Program-made: the position numbers and the translations under genes
Notes under the pieces: generated by a model
What the model saw: the letters and a program-made list of their open reading frames with translations, nothing else
Databases searched by the model: none
What the model was told of the DNA's origin: nothing
NCBI RefSeq assembly: GCF_040581485.1
Contig: NC_090129.1
Coordinates: 23,690,764 to 23,754,763 of the forward strand
Origin: Linepithema humile
Taxonomy: Eukaryota > Arthropoda > Insecta > Hymenoptera > Formicidae
DNA: 64,000 bases
Reading direction: 5' to 3'
Part shown: positions 23,563 through 36,790 of the stretch, one piece after another
Numbering within the stretch: position 1 is the stretch's first letter
Layout of the letters: each line of letters begins with the position of its first letter

Positions 23563-23710
23563 CAGTTCCAGTGGCACTTTTCATAGTTTTATAGTTCCTT
23601 ATAAAAATAAAAAAAGATTCTGTAATTTTTATACCAAAGAACCAAAAATTACGGAACTTTTTTTATTTTTATAAGGAACTGTAGAACTATGAAAAGTACT
23701 ACTGGAACTG
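23563..23710. mobile_element. Tc1/mariner-type MITE
   Basis: A 148-bp near-palindrome starts CAGTTCCAGT and ends with ACTGGAACTG, flanked by TA at 23561-23562 and 23711-23712. Arms of about 55 bp match with few differences around a roughly 40-bp spacer. TA duplication and CAGT tips are standard for Tc1/mariner derivatives. It contains TATAGTTCCTTATA, a 14-mer also present in the heads of the neighbouring 16-kb element. Whether that is ancestry or chance is open. Confidence 0.65.
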
Positions 23711-26700
23711 TAATTGTTTTTTTTTTATATTTATATAATGTCGTGCTAACTTCACAGATCCTTTTAAAGCGACGTTTACGGGCTTATTTTAGTGTCGTTA
23801 TGAAATATAATGAGAAAATGCTTATTTACGATACATTATAAGATGAAATCTGTGCAAGAGCATGTACTCTCTTCCTGAGTGTATCTATCATCACGTATGA
23901 CTCATTAATATCTTAAATTAATAGCACATGTCGTTGCCGCCTACGTGCTGAATGACTTTATATTGCCAAGTTTATACTGATTGCATTGATAACATTTTAT
24001 TGGATGGTCTGCTGGAAGTAAAACATATAAATAGTTGTGTTTACCAAACGTAATTAATTATACTTGAAATCATTTCCTCTTTTAAACTTAATAATTTATG
24101 AATTTTTGTGAATACTGATATTGTTTGGATTGTCTCAATTTGTTAAGAGTGCTTGATATTTTTGATCGAGACTGTATACATTTCGTAGATCAGAAAAATA
24201 GTTAAAATTAAATCCACAATTTAATTGTCTAATTTATAGAATGTTCATTGTAGATATAGGCGGAAGTTCTTTGGCGTAACCGAAATAGGTGGTTGTGTGG
24301 CTTCTTTCTAATTGGCAATTAGCTATCACCGACGACGTAGAAAATCGTGGGTAATTTAAGAAAACGATCGACCCCGACCATCATTGTTGTTTCCTTGATT
24401 TTATGCGTAGAAACCGCGCATGTTCGCACGCCCGAGGCCTTTGTAGTAGAAAATTGGTATGTCTGAAAAAAGTATAGTGAGTGAAAATTGATGTTTGTAA
24501 TTGTTTTTCCGCTCCAGAAATTCCGATCTAGATTAATTTTAGATCTCGGTCAACTAAACAGAAGACATCTTAATACGAACTTGATTCATAAATCATACAA
24601 TGAGCATAAATTATTACTTCTTCGTAATTATTTGGCTTGTACTTGTAATTTATTTTGTATATAATTGATACACATGAATAATTTCATAACCCACACGATT
24701 TGAATTTTATCTTGACTTTAAATCCTAGATTAAATATGGAAATGTAAACATGTGCGTGAGATGTCGAATGAATTATAACGCGTATAAATAAAATTCGAAA
24801 TTTATCTCGATCATTTGTGTCGAAATCAGTTTAACATATTTCTCAAACTTGCTGCGAGTTGTTTCGTTGGCGCAGACTTTTATCGCGACAGAAATTAATG
24901 GCGTTATGCGGGGGGGATCGATAATCACGCGGACAGGACGTCCGGTGTGGCGGAACGATAATATCGATACATATTTTTCACGTTTCCAGCCGCGCGAGAG
25001 GCTCGCTAACGAGATCGCACGCCGGCGCGATACTAACGAGGAAAGGAAAACGAGCGCGTTTCGCACAAATTTATTCCAGTGGGGAGGAAGCGCTGCAACC
25101 TGTCGGCTTGCCTACCGCCGTCTGGCAGGATTTTCAGCCTTACGGCGTTGCATCGGTTGCAGCAGCCGCCTCTCTGCTCTCTTATCAGGACAATTGTACC
25201 TGTGCCGCACGAAAGAATTCGCTCAGGAGAATTCGCGAACGTATCGCCGCGGTGTACAACACCTCGAGATATGCAGCTTGACTAATTGTACAAATCGCGA
25301 TCTGTTTTAACAGTTGGCTTAACGCGGTTTATTTAGAATCGCGGCAATGCTTTCGAGGATCTTCCAGCGGTTGGATAAGCGTCATATTTCAATTGATATA
25401 CACATTTCGAGATAGAAATTTATTTTTGCATCAAATTAATGCCATTTATACAGATTGCTGAAAGCCTTAGCTGATATAATGCAGTCTGGAATTGCGGTGA
25501 TAATTCCACAGATTTTTCAAAGACCAAAATATTTAGATACGTCATTATGAGAATTGTAACACGGCAACAATATAATTAGATAAATTATGGCTATTTTTTG
25601 CGATGGTTTCATTATGATTTATTTGCCGTTATTATATAAACCGCGATGCGGTTCTCAAGAACGTGAGAATGATTGGAGCATATCCTGGCTATTCATCTCT
25701 CTGTGATAAATTAATGTGATGCAATTACAAAAATTGGTGTGTTTGAAATCAACACGCTTAATTTGAGATTGTTATAATGATTCTGCGAATTTCTTAATGA
25801 CGGAAGTGCGCATCATAATCTCGCTGCATCTCGAGATATAAATATATGAAAATTTAATCCAAAATAAATTAATATAATTCTGAAGCAGGAAATATCAAAC
25901 AGGCAATTGTATTTGAAAAAATATGTTCTAGATTGACAGGGAAAAAATTTTACGCTAACATTTATAATAAATTTATTAATTTAATTGAACAGAAATACTA
26001 TGCATTTTGATCTTTACACGATTTATTTATTATTTTCTAAGATAAAAACTGGTTTTGACAGTAAACGTTCAATCGAAATTCCAACTGATCACTGAAGCAT
26101 TTCCATTTTCGACGCGTGCACTTGTTCATTGACGGCTACTACATGCTTATACATTTTTAAATGCGTGTAACTTCCTGCGGTTACGCATGCCTCGAACTCA
26201 GGTATTTATAGCTAGCAGCTTCTGCCGTCACTTCACGACCGGAAACGGGTCGATTATATTTAGAGAAAGACTTTACCGATTGTAGAATGGCAATCCTGCT
26301 TATGTCCGCAGCTGATTGCCATCGCAAAGTGAATGATTCTCCTCCCGAATGATTCTCATTCATGGCACGTGCCATTAATGGACACATTAATGTGATGATT
26401 ACACCGATTCAATGCGATTGTTTGGCAACGACATATGTAGAGCTATACTTTAGTCAAAGAACAGACAATTTATAAAACGATTTTGACATCTAGTCAAGTG
26501 TAGAATGTGATGTTTTTTAGTTTGGTAAAATTGATGTAAAAAATTATATACATTTTATTAAAATAAAGTCCAAGAAACTTAACATCGATTAGCAATAATA
26601 ATCAATATTAGAGAGAACACTTTACAAAATTTGAAAAAGTTATATACAAGTGTCTCAAATCAACTGCATCACCGTTCAATAGTAGATTCCTGAGGTTATT

Positions 26701-28314
26701 TGGAGAAGAAAATCTTTATACTATCAAGGCTACAATAATTTTTAAATAGAAAGTGTTTAAAATTGATTAATTAGATTGTCAAAAATTCGCACACTCAAGT
26801 ATGTCGCATATTGATTTCTATTATCATAAAAGAAACCTCAGAAATCTGCTTCAACGGGTGACAGGATTGGCCTAAAACACTCTATGTAGGATTAAACATA
26901 AAAGAGTGAATGTTGATTATAGATAGCAGCTGAATGAATCAGTATAGTCCAACATATAATTTGTTAGAATTGAGATCTAAAAATACAAGCATAATTAGTA
27001 AGCATAATAAGTAAGAAAATTATCTTCATAATTAGCAACATTGTTCATCATATTGAAGTTCTGAGTGATTTCTTGAGAATGAGTTCATCAATGTCTAAGA
27101 AAATCTAATCTACATTCCACCAGACGACTCCATTTAATGTGAAAAACAATGTTGCCGACACTTGATTGTTTATTTCAAACCGCATTCAAGATCGTATCTA
27201 AGAATTTTTTAATTATACAACTCTTTCTTCAATTAGATTTCAATACGAAGAAACCAAAATGCGAAATTTAAGACTTAATTGTTTTTTTTTGTTTTAACTT
27301 TTTTTTTTAATTGTAATGTATTCGTACCGAATTATCTGATGCCCAGTATTCGCAAGAACGGCTGCACGCGAACACAAACGGCGGTCAACTAGATTGTCTT
27401 TACGCAAATCGCCCTGTCGACTCGCCACTTTGGCCCGTGAAATCACGTCGAATGGCCGGTGCACCTTCTCATCATACGGGCCGTAATGAGCGCAGGTATA
27501 CGGCACGATGATGGGCGAGGAAAATAGAGAAGCGGCTGTGCAGAAGACGGAGGCACGCCGAGAAAGAGGAGGAAAGAGAGAGGGGAGAAGGAAAGTACAC
27601 GCATGTACGCGCGCGCTCGCTCTTTAATTGACTCGGAGATATGCACCCTATCCATAATGCATCCGGGGGCTTCTAAACGACCCTAATCGCGCCGAAGAAT
27701 GCCAAGGTAAGGCCTCCAGCTGCCTCTCAAGGCCTCAGAACGCCGCCTGAGAACTATATCGCGCTGCCGATGATAGCGGGGCAAAAGAGATCTGCAACGA
27801 TGCATAATGCGTTTTTGCGCGCGCGAGGTCGCTGCGCCAGCGATATCGAGAGTTGCATCCGAGAATCGCTCACGCGAGACGATCGCCCGCCTTTTTTCTC
27901 TCGGGCCTCGATCTTCTTAAGCACGCTGGACGATGATGCGATTTCTTCTCGATATGCTCGGTTGCAAAGGAAACAATTTCGCGCGGAATGAGCGGTTTCA
28001 GTTTTCAACTTTTTACTATAAAATAATACGCGTATTTTTCGCGTGTGATTTAAGGTAGATCAGATTGTGGCCGATAAAAAAATTGAGGAAACCTTGCGAC
28101 ATTAACAAAGGGATGAAGTCTTTGAAACGAATTTTTCACTAGTTTGAGGATTCTGTGTAGATCGCGACGAAGGGTCGTTCCCGCGGATCCTTTCCCCTCC
28201 CATTTCGTTTCCCAAGCTGATCATGGTCTTTTAGGTTGACCGACTTCCGGCGAGGCTTCTTCGTCCGGCTGAAAGGCTCACGGGAAGATTTTTGTGGTGA
28301 CTCGCTTTGTCTTC

Positions 28315-28334
28315 CTCTCTCTCTCTCTCTCTCT
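28315..28334. repeat. (CT)n microsatellite
   Basis: Ten uninterrupted CT dinucleotides. Confidence 0.9.
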
Positions 28335-30522
28335 GACGGTGCAACCGTTGTCCGATATTGTCATATGAAACTTCAACTTTGTTGTCCGACATCGGAAGTG
28401 TCTCATTCTTTTTCTTCTACTTTGTGCTGGCCAAACATTTTAACAATCGTGAGAAATCGATTCTTTTTGTCACGTTTCCGTTCCTTTACTTTTTTTTGTG
28501 TAAAAAGTTCTAATATATTGAAAATATTCTAACAATTCAACAGTTATAATTATATAGAATGTCTAAATAATTAAATATTATTTTGTAAAATATTTATAGA
28601 TAATTTATATAGTGTTATTTAATTAAAAACATACAAATTTATAAGGAAAGTTATTATCATAAATTTGTAAATTGTATTGATGCATTTTTTTTATTCGAAT
28701 TATTTTATTCGTCTTATTCTAATAAGACAAACTTCGTTTATCCTAATACACATAATTTGCAAGACTCGTAATAAATCGCTCGAGAATGCAATAAACTTGT
28801 GTTCGATTTTCCGAGCTCGATTCCGCTCGGATAATCGTCGGGGCTCGATCGGTGCGATCGGTTCGTGGAAGCGCAAACCGTCGTAATACCCGTGCTTTGT
28901 CCCGCGGAAGCTCTTAATTCTGAATCCCGTCAGAGGCGATCGGTAATTACAAGGAAGGAATCAGGAGGAGGTGGAGATGGAGAAAAAAGTTGTGTAAAGA
29001 GGGAATCAGGCATCTGCCAACGGTTGCCTCATATTAACGATGATGAGCCAACGGAAGAAAGAAACCGGCAGACCATGGGCGCCCAGAAGATTTTTTAATC
29101 TTCCGGCGGAAAGTTTTCGCATTTGGCTACTCGATATACATCGTGACATATAAAAAAAATATCTAATTTTTTACTCTTGGATAATATAATGCGATATTGT
29201 CGTTTTTCGTGGGCATACGAGTATGCGAGTTAAAAAAAGAGCGAAGAGATATTTTATTTCTTAATGTAGGAGCACGCAAATTGCCTTTTAAATTGGTTCT
29301 ATAACTTCTCCGTCTCCCTCTTTCTTAATTACATCCATTTAATCTTATCACTGTTGAGCGCGAGAAATATTTTGCCCATATTTTACGTCACTATAACACG
29401 GATCTTAATTTCGCAAGTGCAAAATAAAAACTTTGGAGTGTTCTACATTCCATGCAATTCTCATGTAAAAAAGAAAATATCAGAGCATTGATCTTGATAT
29501 TCGAGAACTCGAAGCCATTTTTCACTAATAAAATTGCGGGTATATAAATAAGAGCCATTATTAAAGAGATGATTTATTTTTTCTACACAACTCATTACGG
29601 AGATAATTATCATGAAGGGATGACAAATGAGCCCCCTTCGGTAGGCGCCCATGGGCGGCGGTGGGTACGACGGTTTTTTGGGCCATATGGCGCATAAAGC
29701 AGCCGGCCGATTCTAGTTGCGAGGACGAAACCCGATGAGGATGCTGTCAGGATCGGGGAAGGTCACTTTTTGCAAGCTCACCGACCTCGAAAAACGCGAC
29801 GCGGTAAGCGGCGACGGCGACGGCGGCCGGGAGACGAAAGGGAACGCTTGCTGGACCACCGGATGTGGATCATGGTGATTCCCTTGATACACGAGAGCGA
29901 AAGAAAGAGAATAGACTTTTATCGCGCGTCTCAAAAAAATTCTTTAACGGCCGGACAGTGTTTTGCGATACAGTTCAGTGAGCCTTCAAATGAGAACATC
30001 GCGAGCAAGACAGAGTTAACGCGGGAAAGGAACATGCATTCGCTACTCTGACGAGAATTTGCCACGATTTCACCAATTTTTGGCATTTCAGCAATATTCG
30101 AATATTGCAGATAAAAAATGTTTATGAAAAGCGCAGCTATTATGTATCTAATCGGAAACATTGACTAGATAGCTGCTCTGATTGCTAGCAACTCGGAAGA
30201 TATATCGATATTTGATAAAATATTTTAACCAATTTATTCTAAAAAATGTTACTTTTTATGCAAATTTCTATATTTGATTGATAATTAGCGAATTGTTCTG
30301 TTGAATCTGTAACGAATTTTATATCCCGCGTAGTAAGATTTCTTTCGCGCATAGTGGGCGCTCGGCCATTGATCAGAAAGAAAAGGATTCATTCTTCCTC
30401 GCACTAGTTTTCGCCTCGTAGACTGTCTTCAGAAAGCGTAAAGCCGCGTGCTATGCCTCGCTGCCGTTAATTTCTCGTAATAGTTACTCAATAAAAGAGA
30501 CTGTACGCATCTCCCGCGGTTC

Positions 30523-30556
30523 CTTAATTACACACCGGTAGCCGGTGTTAATTAAG
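30523..30556. promoter_or_regulatory. 34-bp dyad with TTAATTA-type sites in both arms
   Basis: Two roughly 16-bp arms (CTTAATTACACACCGG and CGGTGTTAATTAAG) face each other. Each carries a TTAATTA-type homeodomain core and a CCGGT/ACCGG box. It could be a paired binding site or a cruciform. No adjacent gene start was found. Confidence 0.3.
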
Positions 30557-32136
30557 TTTCTTCGTCGCTGATATCATCTATTACAATCAAGCATATCTTA
30601 ATTGGAAGGGCGAACCGAGCAGAAGATGTTCAATGAAATAATAATGACATAATAATAAAATGCCTTCAAGAACATTTTGCAACTTTTAAGTATTACGAAT
30701 GTAAATTTAGAGAATTTCAAAAGATAATGAAAATTTAATTTAGTTGTCTGCTTTCAAAGACGTCAGTTTTTCATTCGAGCGCGTTGATTCATTTAGAAAG
30801 CTCATTTAAATCACCAAGCCTGGCTTACTTTAATATTTGCAAATTATGCGCGCACACTGCTACGCTCGTAAATCTCGATTTTATGGTATTACATAATTAC
30901 GAAACGACGTACTATTACTCGCTCTCGCATTATTTTTTTGCCGCAAGAGGTGCTTCTTCGTCGACCGGAAACGAGAATCGTTTGATCCTTCGCGTACGTC
31001 GCCGAGTACGATGAAACGAATTGTCATGCATCACAAGCGAGCTAATGTAATGACTGGACAAAAAATGACATTCGTAGAAGATTAATCAACTTTTTCACGA
31101 ACAGATTTATTACTGTCGCTCTTTCGAATTCTTTAAGCTTCATTAATTCTACATGATTATTAATTTACTTGAAAATAATTGCATTTCAGAAGATCAGAAA
31201 AAATTGTCCTTTCGCAAGGAGATTATAATCGAAATTTTTTATACAAAAAATACATCAGGTTCTCCGTTTCGTCCTCTTGTACTCGGAATTTGCGTTAGAC
31301 GACGGGAAATGAGAGTCGATTAAGAAAAAGACCAGCCGGAACGAATAGGCGTGAATTAAACGGCACAGTCGCACGATTGAACTCTAGAAATTCCCGTGCG
31401 TTATCGCACGTTTCAGTCGGCGTTGATCGCCGATGAGCGTAAAAAAACTCAAGGCACAGTTACAAAGAAACACGTGATCGGGGCGGAACAAGATCTCGGA
31501 CTGTTAATAGCTTGCTTCCGCCTGCTAAAGGTCCGTGCGAGCCGGCCGAGGAGCGCCGTGTAGGCAGAAGCTGAAGCTCGCTCGCGGCGCGTGGAGGCCT
31601 ATCCTCTCGGCGGCGAGCGTGCAGCAGCGGCCTTTCTTTCGCAGTACCACAAGGAACTCACCTCTCCGCGGCTTTGATCTGATGACTGGATAAGATGACG
31701 GCGACTCGCTTTCGCGGAAACTCGCGTAAAACGCCGCGGCTCCTCTGAACTCACCGCACAATCGTCTTTATCTACATCGTGCTCTTAGCTATGCAATTTT
31801 CGCATCGTGTTGTTAACTTTCCTAACGCAAATTGTCTTAGATTAGAATGGTCGGAAAATGTCGCCGTTGGCTCTAATTATGTCGCGAAACAGTTACGACA
31901 TAAGATTTATATAAAAAGCATCCGTACAAATGAGCGTAGATTGGAGCGATTAAAAAGATCCTAAGACTTAAATTTTTAAGTAATTTTGTATTGTAGCAAA
32001 TTTTATGATAACAATTTTCCAACATGTTTAACAATTATGATTTTTACTCTGTAATAATTTTTTGAAGGAAGCACTCTCTCTCTTAGCAAGTTACTAAGCA
32101 TCGTGTAAAGGTCCTTAAACCCGGCGACGCGACGCG

Positions 32137-32268
32137 CCCGCCCGCCCGCCCGCCCGCCTTCCTCTGTGAGGAAGGAAAGTCAAGATACGCGAGGTTACGT
32201 TTCCCATGGCTCGATAAACAGAGGACGCGGAACGAGAAAGGCGAGGCACCGCCGCCGCCGCCGCCGCC
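32137..32268. repeat. GC-rich microsatellites in a CpG island
   Basis: A (CGCC)n run lies at 32137-32158 and a (CCG)n run at 32249-32268, within a GC-rich island (32.1-32.5 kb) that stands out from the AT-rich surroundings. The open frame at 32166-32357 over the CCG run is Arg-rich because of the repeat and is not called as a gene. Confidence 0.75.
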
Positions 32269-35200
32269 ACCGGAAACGCTCGTTTTCCAACGAAGATAGC
32301 AAATATCTAACCGGCGTCGCGCGCGCGGGCCCTCTGCGTATAGTGGTTACTATTTAGCGTTCTCCAGACCCGCAGAGGTCGGCGCTCCCTTAAGCAAGGG
32401 CGCCGTGATAGCGTGACGAAGGTACTGGGTGACCGCGTAATCGGTGTGATTTTAAGAGGATAATAGCCGTTACGACTTTGTTACACTGTTTGCGCATTTG
32501 CGTTCGCCGAAAAGCGTGAAAGGGAAAGAGAAGGGACGTGCACTTCTCCCGTGAGAATTCTCACTGTAATTTACTACTCCACAACATTTCTCGCACCGCT
32601 CGGTCCATGATCTGGTACCGGTCTTCGAGTCACGTGTCACATGTGTCTCACAGAATTTCTCATGCCGTGTTTATCTCGCAGGGATTTATCGCAGAAGTGC
32701 ATCCACTTCGATTGCGGTTTATTTATTTTAAAATTTAATTACACTCATAAATTGAAGAAAAATTAATCGCGATAGGAAATAATTATTAATATAAGGGAGA
32801 TTGATGGCGCGGCGAAGCCTCAATTCGCGTTCGAATGTAAAAAGATAATTGGCGAATAAAATGCGTGATTGAAATATGAAGGAGTATGTTGTCCCCCTTC
32901 ATTGAACTGCAATTGCATCGGCGGCGGCAGACGCGCCGCATCGGTGCATCGGTATATCCATCTGTCATCCATCGACGATGGCGACACGGCAATGAATAAG
33001 GAATAATTTATGACAACCACGGTGTACGGTGCATCCAGCTGCGCACGGTGGGACCATTATCGCGTCTGAGGGCTCGTTTATATATCGCAGAAGGTAGCAG
33101 CATCTGCATGTCGTTCTAGTCACGCAAAGCGAACGACGAAGTCGCGAACGCACAGATGAATTTTGACGCGAGTGCAACAGGCGAGATTTATAATTCCACT
33201 CTAGTACATAAACGCGTTAGTCGAAGCTCGGCATTGAGGAATTTGCGTGCGATGTCCTGCGCTGCAAGTATGGATATTTAATTCATTTTTTGTTGAATGT
33301 TTAATTTTGGAGGTTAAATTAAATATTAGTGGCGCTAGAAATACAAAATTATTAATTATATTGATAATTAATTAATTCTTGAGAAATTAAAAGATATACG
33401 ATTTATATTGAAAAAGGTATTAAATGTGCAGCGAAAGTGACGATGAGAAATGTATCGCTGAGAGAAATATAACTATAGTTTGCTATAAAAGTTGAATCGT
33501 GAGAAATTTGCTACCTTGAGAAAAATTTGTTACGGAAATATTCCAAGATATAATAGTGCGTACACGCAGGATGTTAACAGAGCTTATTATTATTGCCGTA
33601 ATTTATTGGAGTCCGATAAGGGATCCGTGTATGCGATCGATTAAGAGCTTCCCTCGACCGGCGATCCTCGGTTTCTCTCGTTCTTACTTTCGATTTATTT
33701 TTGCTTGTAACGCGGTTTATGTTCGAGTTCCTCTCTATCAGACCGGTATCGGTTTACTCGGGCGGCTCTCCTTGTAAACAGGCATGCAACACCGACTCGA
33801 GATCCTTTTGTATATGCTCGGCTACGGGCACGCGAATATAATTGTACAAGGTGCTGCAAAAGTATCGACTCGCGAGGCGAACGATATTTTTTTCATTACA
33901 ATTTTCTATAATTCGATAAAGTATACTTTGCTACTAAAAAAATGTAGGAAATAGGAGGAAAGAAAACAAAAATCTTCTCTTTCAAATTCACTTACAATTT
34001 TCATCTAAAAGTAAACTATTTGATGTAGTAAAATTCAAAGCAACGCTACTTCTTTTTTCTATATTACGATACGTAAATGATATAATTTATGTCTCATGAC
34101 GTGAGATAAAAGTAATTTAATAAAATCATTTTTTTACATGTATATATATATATTTTTGTGGGAACCAATTTCGGGACGTCCTGTATCTTCACGATGCATG
34201 CGCATAACTCTTTATCTGCAGTGCAGAACTCCGATACGGACTCGTCAGAGGCTCAGGTGACTAACACGGGAGTGACCGACCGGCTGGTAGATCTCTTTAG
34301 CATTCCTTAACGATAACCGCAAGTCGAGATGACAAACGCAAATGCGATCCTCCCTCCCTCAGAATGATTTCGATTATTCATAGCATCTCTCTTTTCACGC
34401 TCGTAACCATGTTTCTCTACAAACTACTTGGGTACACATGAATGCGCTTGAATTATGCATGCACGAATTATTCCGCCTCATGCTATAAGATTCTTTTGAC
34501 TTGAAAAGACCTGCTCGAAACTAGTTACAGCCCTTTTTTGTAATTTTCTAGCTTCATGCGCAATAAATCTACTCATAATTCCGATCTATCGCGAAGCATT
34601 TGCAACGCAACTTGCCAATGCGAAAATTATTATCAAGATTCACTTATTTTACGAACTTGCACATATTGCATATACGCATTGAGTTACGTCGAACGTTTGT
34701 ATAACTTGAACATAGAAAATATCTGAGGCTTTAAATTTATTTGAAAATTCGATTGTAACAATTTTGAAAAAGATTTTGAGAATATTCTCCGAAGATTCGC
34801 ATTGACATTGCCAAATCGGTGATTGTATTTGGATTCGCGTACTTTTTCAAGCAAAAGGCGCGCAGGACTGTCGGTGTGCCGCTCACCTATTAACGGGTAG
34901 CGAATTTCGCTGCGCGGTACATAAGTTATTTATGCGATACAGCTAGATGCAGTCTTAAGAGTCTCAGGTGACCAACAAATATGAGACTCAACACTTCGTA
35001 GCTTTCGCACTTGGCATTCTTACAGTTGAGATAATCGCGACGCTGATGTCACCCGCAGATGCGAGATTTACCGTCGAAGTCGCCGCACGACTTCTTCCTT
35101 TCTTGATAATTCTCTGATAAGAGATCGCTAGACATAATAAAACCTGCATTTGCATCATGATCTGAGAATGCATACCTTTATTTATCGTTACTGAATGAAC

Positions 35201-35825
35201 GTGGCGTCATTCAAGCAAGGTTTTCATTCAGTGTCATTCCATGACTCTTTGATTCGAAGCGAGTTATACTTGTCGTGCGTTCATTAAGGATGATTTGCGT
35301 CTCGTAAATGTGTTTTCGTAAAAATGATTTGGAATTTATTTTGATATATTCATCAATGATGTATGTATCGGAGCTGGAGACCGGAAACTTATTGTCAATT
35401 GCAATATGGAAAGGGGATCTTAATAATTTTATCTTTGAACGATCTTTAAGATATGTATATATATAATATATATACATGATAACAAATGAACTTATCTAAT
35501 TCAAATAATGCCGTAGAAAGAGACACCGTTAAATCCATCACAATCCGATTATCGAGGCACAAAGATGAACACGTTTCTCAGCGAGGATCAGCTCGACATG
35601 CGCAAACGAGATTACACTTAGAGCTTCTCCGAGTTCTAACGGCCGGAGAGAGAAAGAGAGAGATTACTCTCGCGTTCTCGAAATGCAGCTGATTGACGAA
35701 CAGTCGTTGGTTAGACAAACAGAGACAGGTATGCGGGAGGAGGCTTTGAGATATGAAACAGGAAGAACACGAAGGAAAAGAGGATGAGAAAGAGAGAAAG
35801 AGAGGAGGAGCGCGCGCGCTCCTCC

Positions 35826-36120
35826 GCGCATTATATATACGAGTGAACTCGGTGGTCTCGGATTCCTGAGAACCGAACCCACGAGAAGAGGTCTCATAAC
35901 TCCGGGACCCCGTGCCGCACCGCGTGCCACACCTTTCGCACGGCTTTGAAGTTTTCCCCCAGCCGGCGCGAGTGCCGGTCTGGCCTTCTCGTCTCCGGGA
36001 CGGCCCGGGACACGATTATGCGGTGGAACCGACGGCGCCGGGGAATTTATCGAAGCTGTGTCGCCGAGAGTTAGCTAGCGCGAGACCCGTCTTCTCTCAC
36101 GTGTGTTTTTTTTTTAGCTG
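35826..36120 (+). promoter_or_regulatory. Candidate core promoter and GC-rich leader
   Basis: A TATATATA box at 35832-35839 sits at the boundary between a GA/GC-rich block and a GC-rich 250-bp segment free of AT-rich spacer. A start near 35865 would fit the spacing. The segment ends before a run of nine T. It could be the promoter and 5' untranslated exon of the plus-strand gene beginning at 41,937. No initiator consensus and no transcript evidence are available, so this is speculative. Confidence 0.22.
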
Positions 36121-36289
36121 TAGATAATGACACGGACGTAGGAGTAGACCGCGGCCTGCTTGCCACATTGTTTTAGCATAATTTCAGTTTGTGACACTAA
36201 GCGAATATATGCGTATTATAATGGGTGAAAGACGCTCTGGAATTACATAGCGGCACAAAATATTCTTCACGTTTTATAGCGCATAAAAG

Positions 36290-36790
36290 CATACATTATT
36301 TTGGAAATCTAAAATTACTTTATTAATTCATATACATTTATGAATTTTTTTGCAATAAAAAAATGCAAGATTTCTGCAAAATTTCTATAAAAATGAAATG
36401 TGTTTTGCTTTGTCGCACATTATTTTGGAAATCTAAAATTACTTTATTAATTCATATACATTTATGAATTTTTCTGCAAAAAGAATGCAAGATTTCTACA
36501 AAATTTCTACAAGAATGGAATGTGTTTTGCTTTGTCGCACATTATTTTGGAAATCTAAAATTACTTTATGAATTCATATACATTTATGAATTTTTTTGCA
36601 ATAAAAGAATGCAAGATTTCTGCAAAATTTCTATAAGAATGGAATGTGTTTTGCTTTGTCGCACATTATTTTGGAAATCTAAAATTACTTTATTAATTCA
36701 TATACATTTATAAATTTTTCTGCAATAAAAGAATGCAAGATTTCTGCAAAATTTCTATAAGAATGGAATGTGTTTTGCTTTGTCGCACAT
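36290..36790 (+). repeat. About 124-bp tandem repeat, four copies
   Basis: The word CGCACATTATTTTGGAAATC and following sequence recur with starts near 36414, 36536 and 36660, plus a partial first copy from about 36291, and the array ends at 36790. Copies are about 95% alike, with variation in A-run length. It lies in non-coding DNA. The frames that cross it are not genes. Confidence 0.85.

Noticed and set aside
24849..25310. 153-codon plus-strand frame and opposing minus-strand frame
   Set aside because: It lies in a GC-rich patch where stops are rare, begins without ATG and is Arg/Ser-rich without motifs. Probably regulatory DNA.
33848..34190. Possible mariner-like element between GGTGCTGCAAAAGTAT and GGACGTCCTGTAT
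   Set aside because: The ends resemble common insect repeat termini, but they are not inverted copies of each other and no TA duplication was found.
35926..36127. Plus-strand frame starting MPHRVPHLSHGF
   Set aside because: GC-rich leader-like DNA, a short frame without hydrophobic leader or a phase-1 donor, so it was not taken as the missing first exon.
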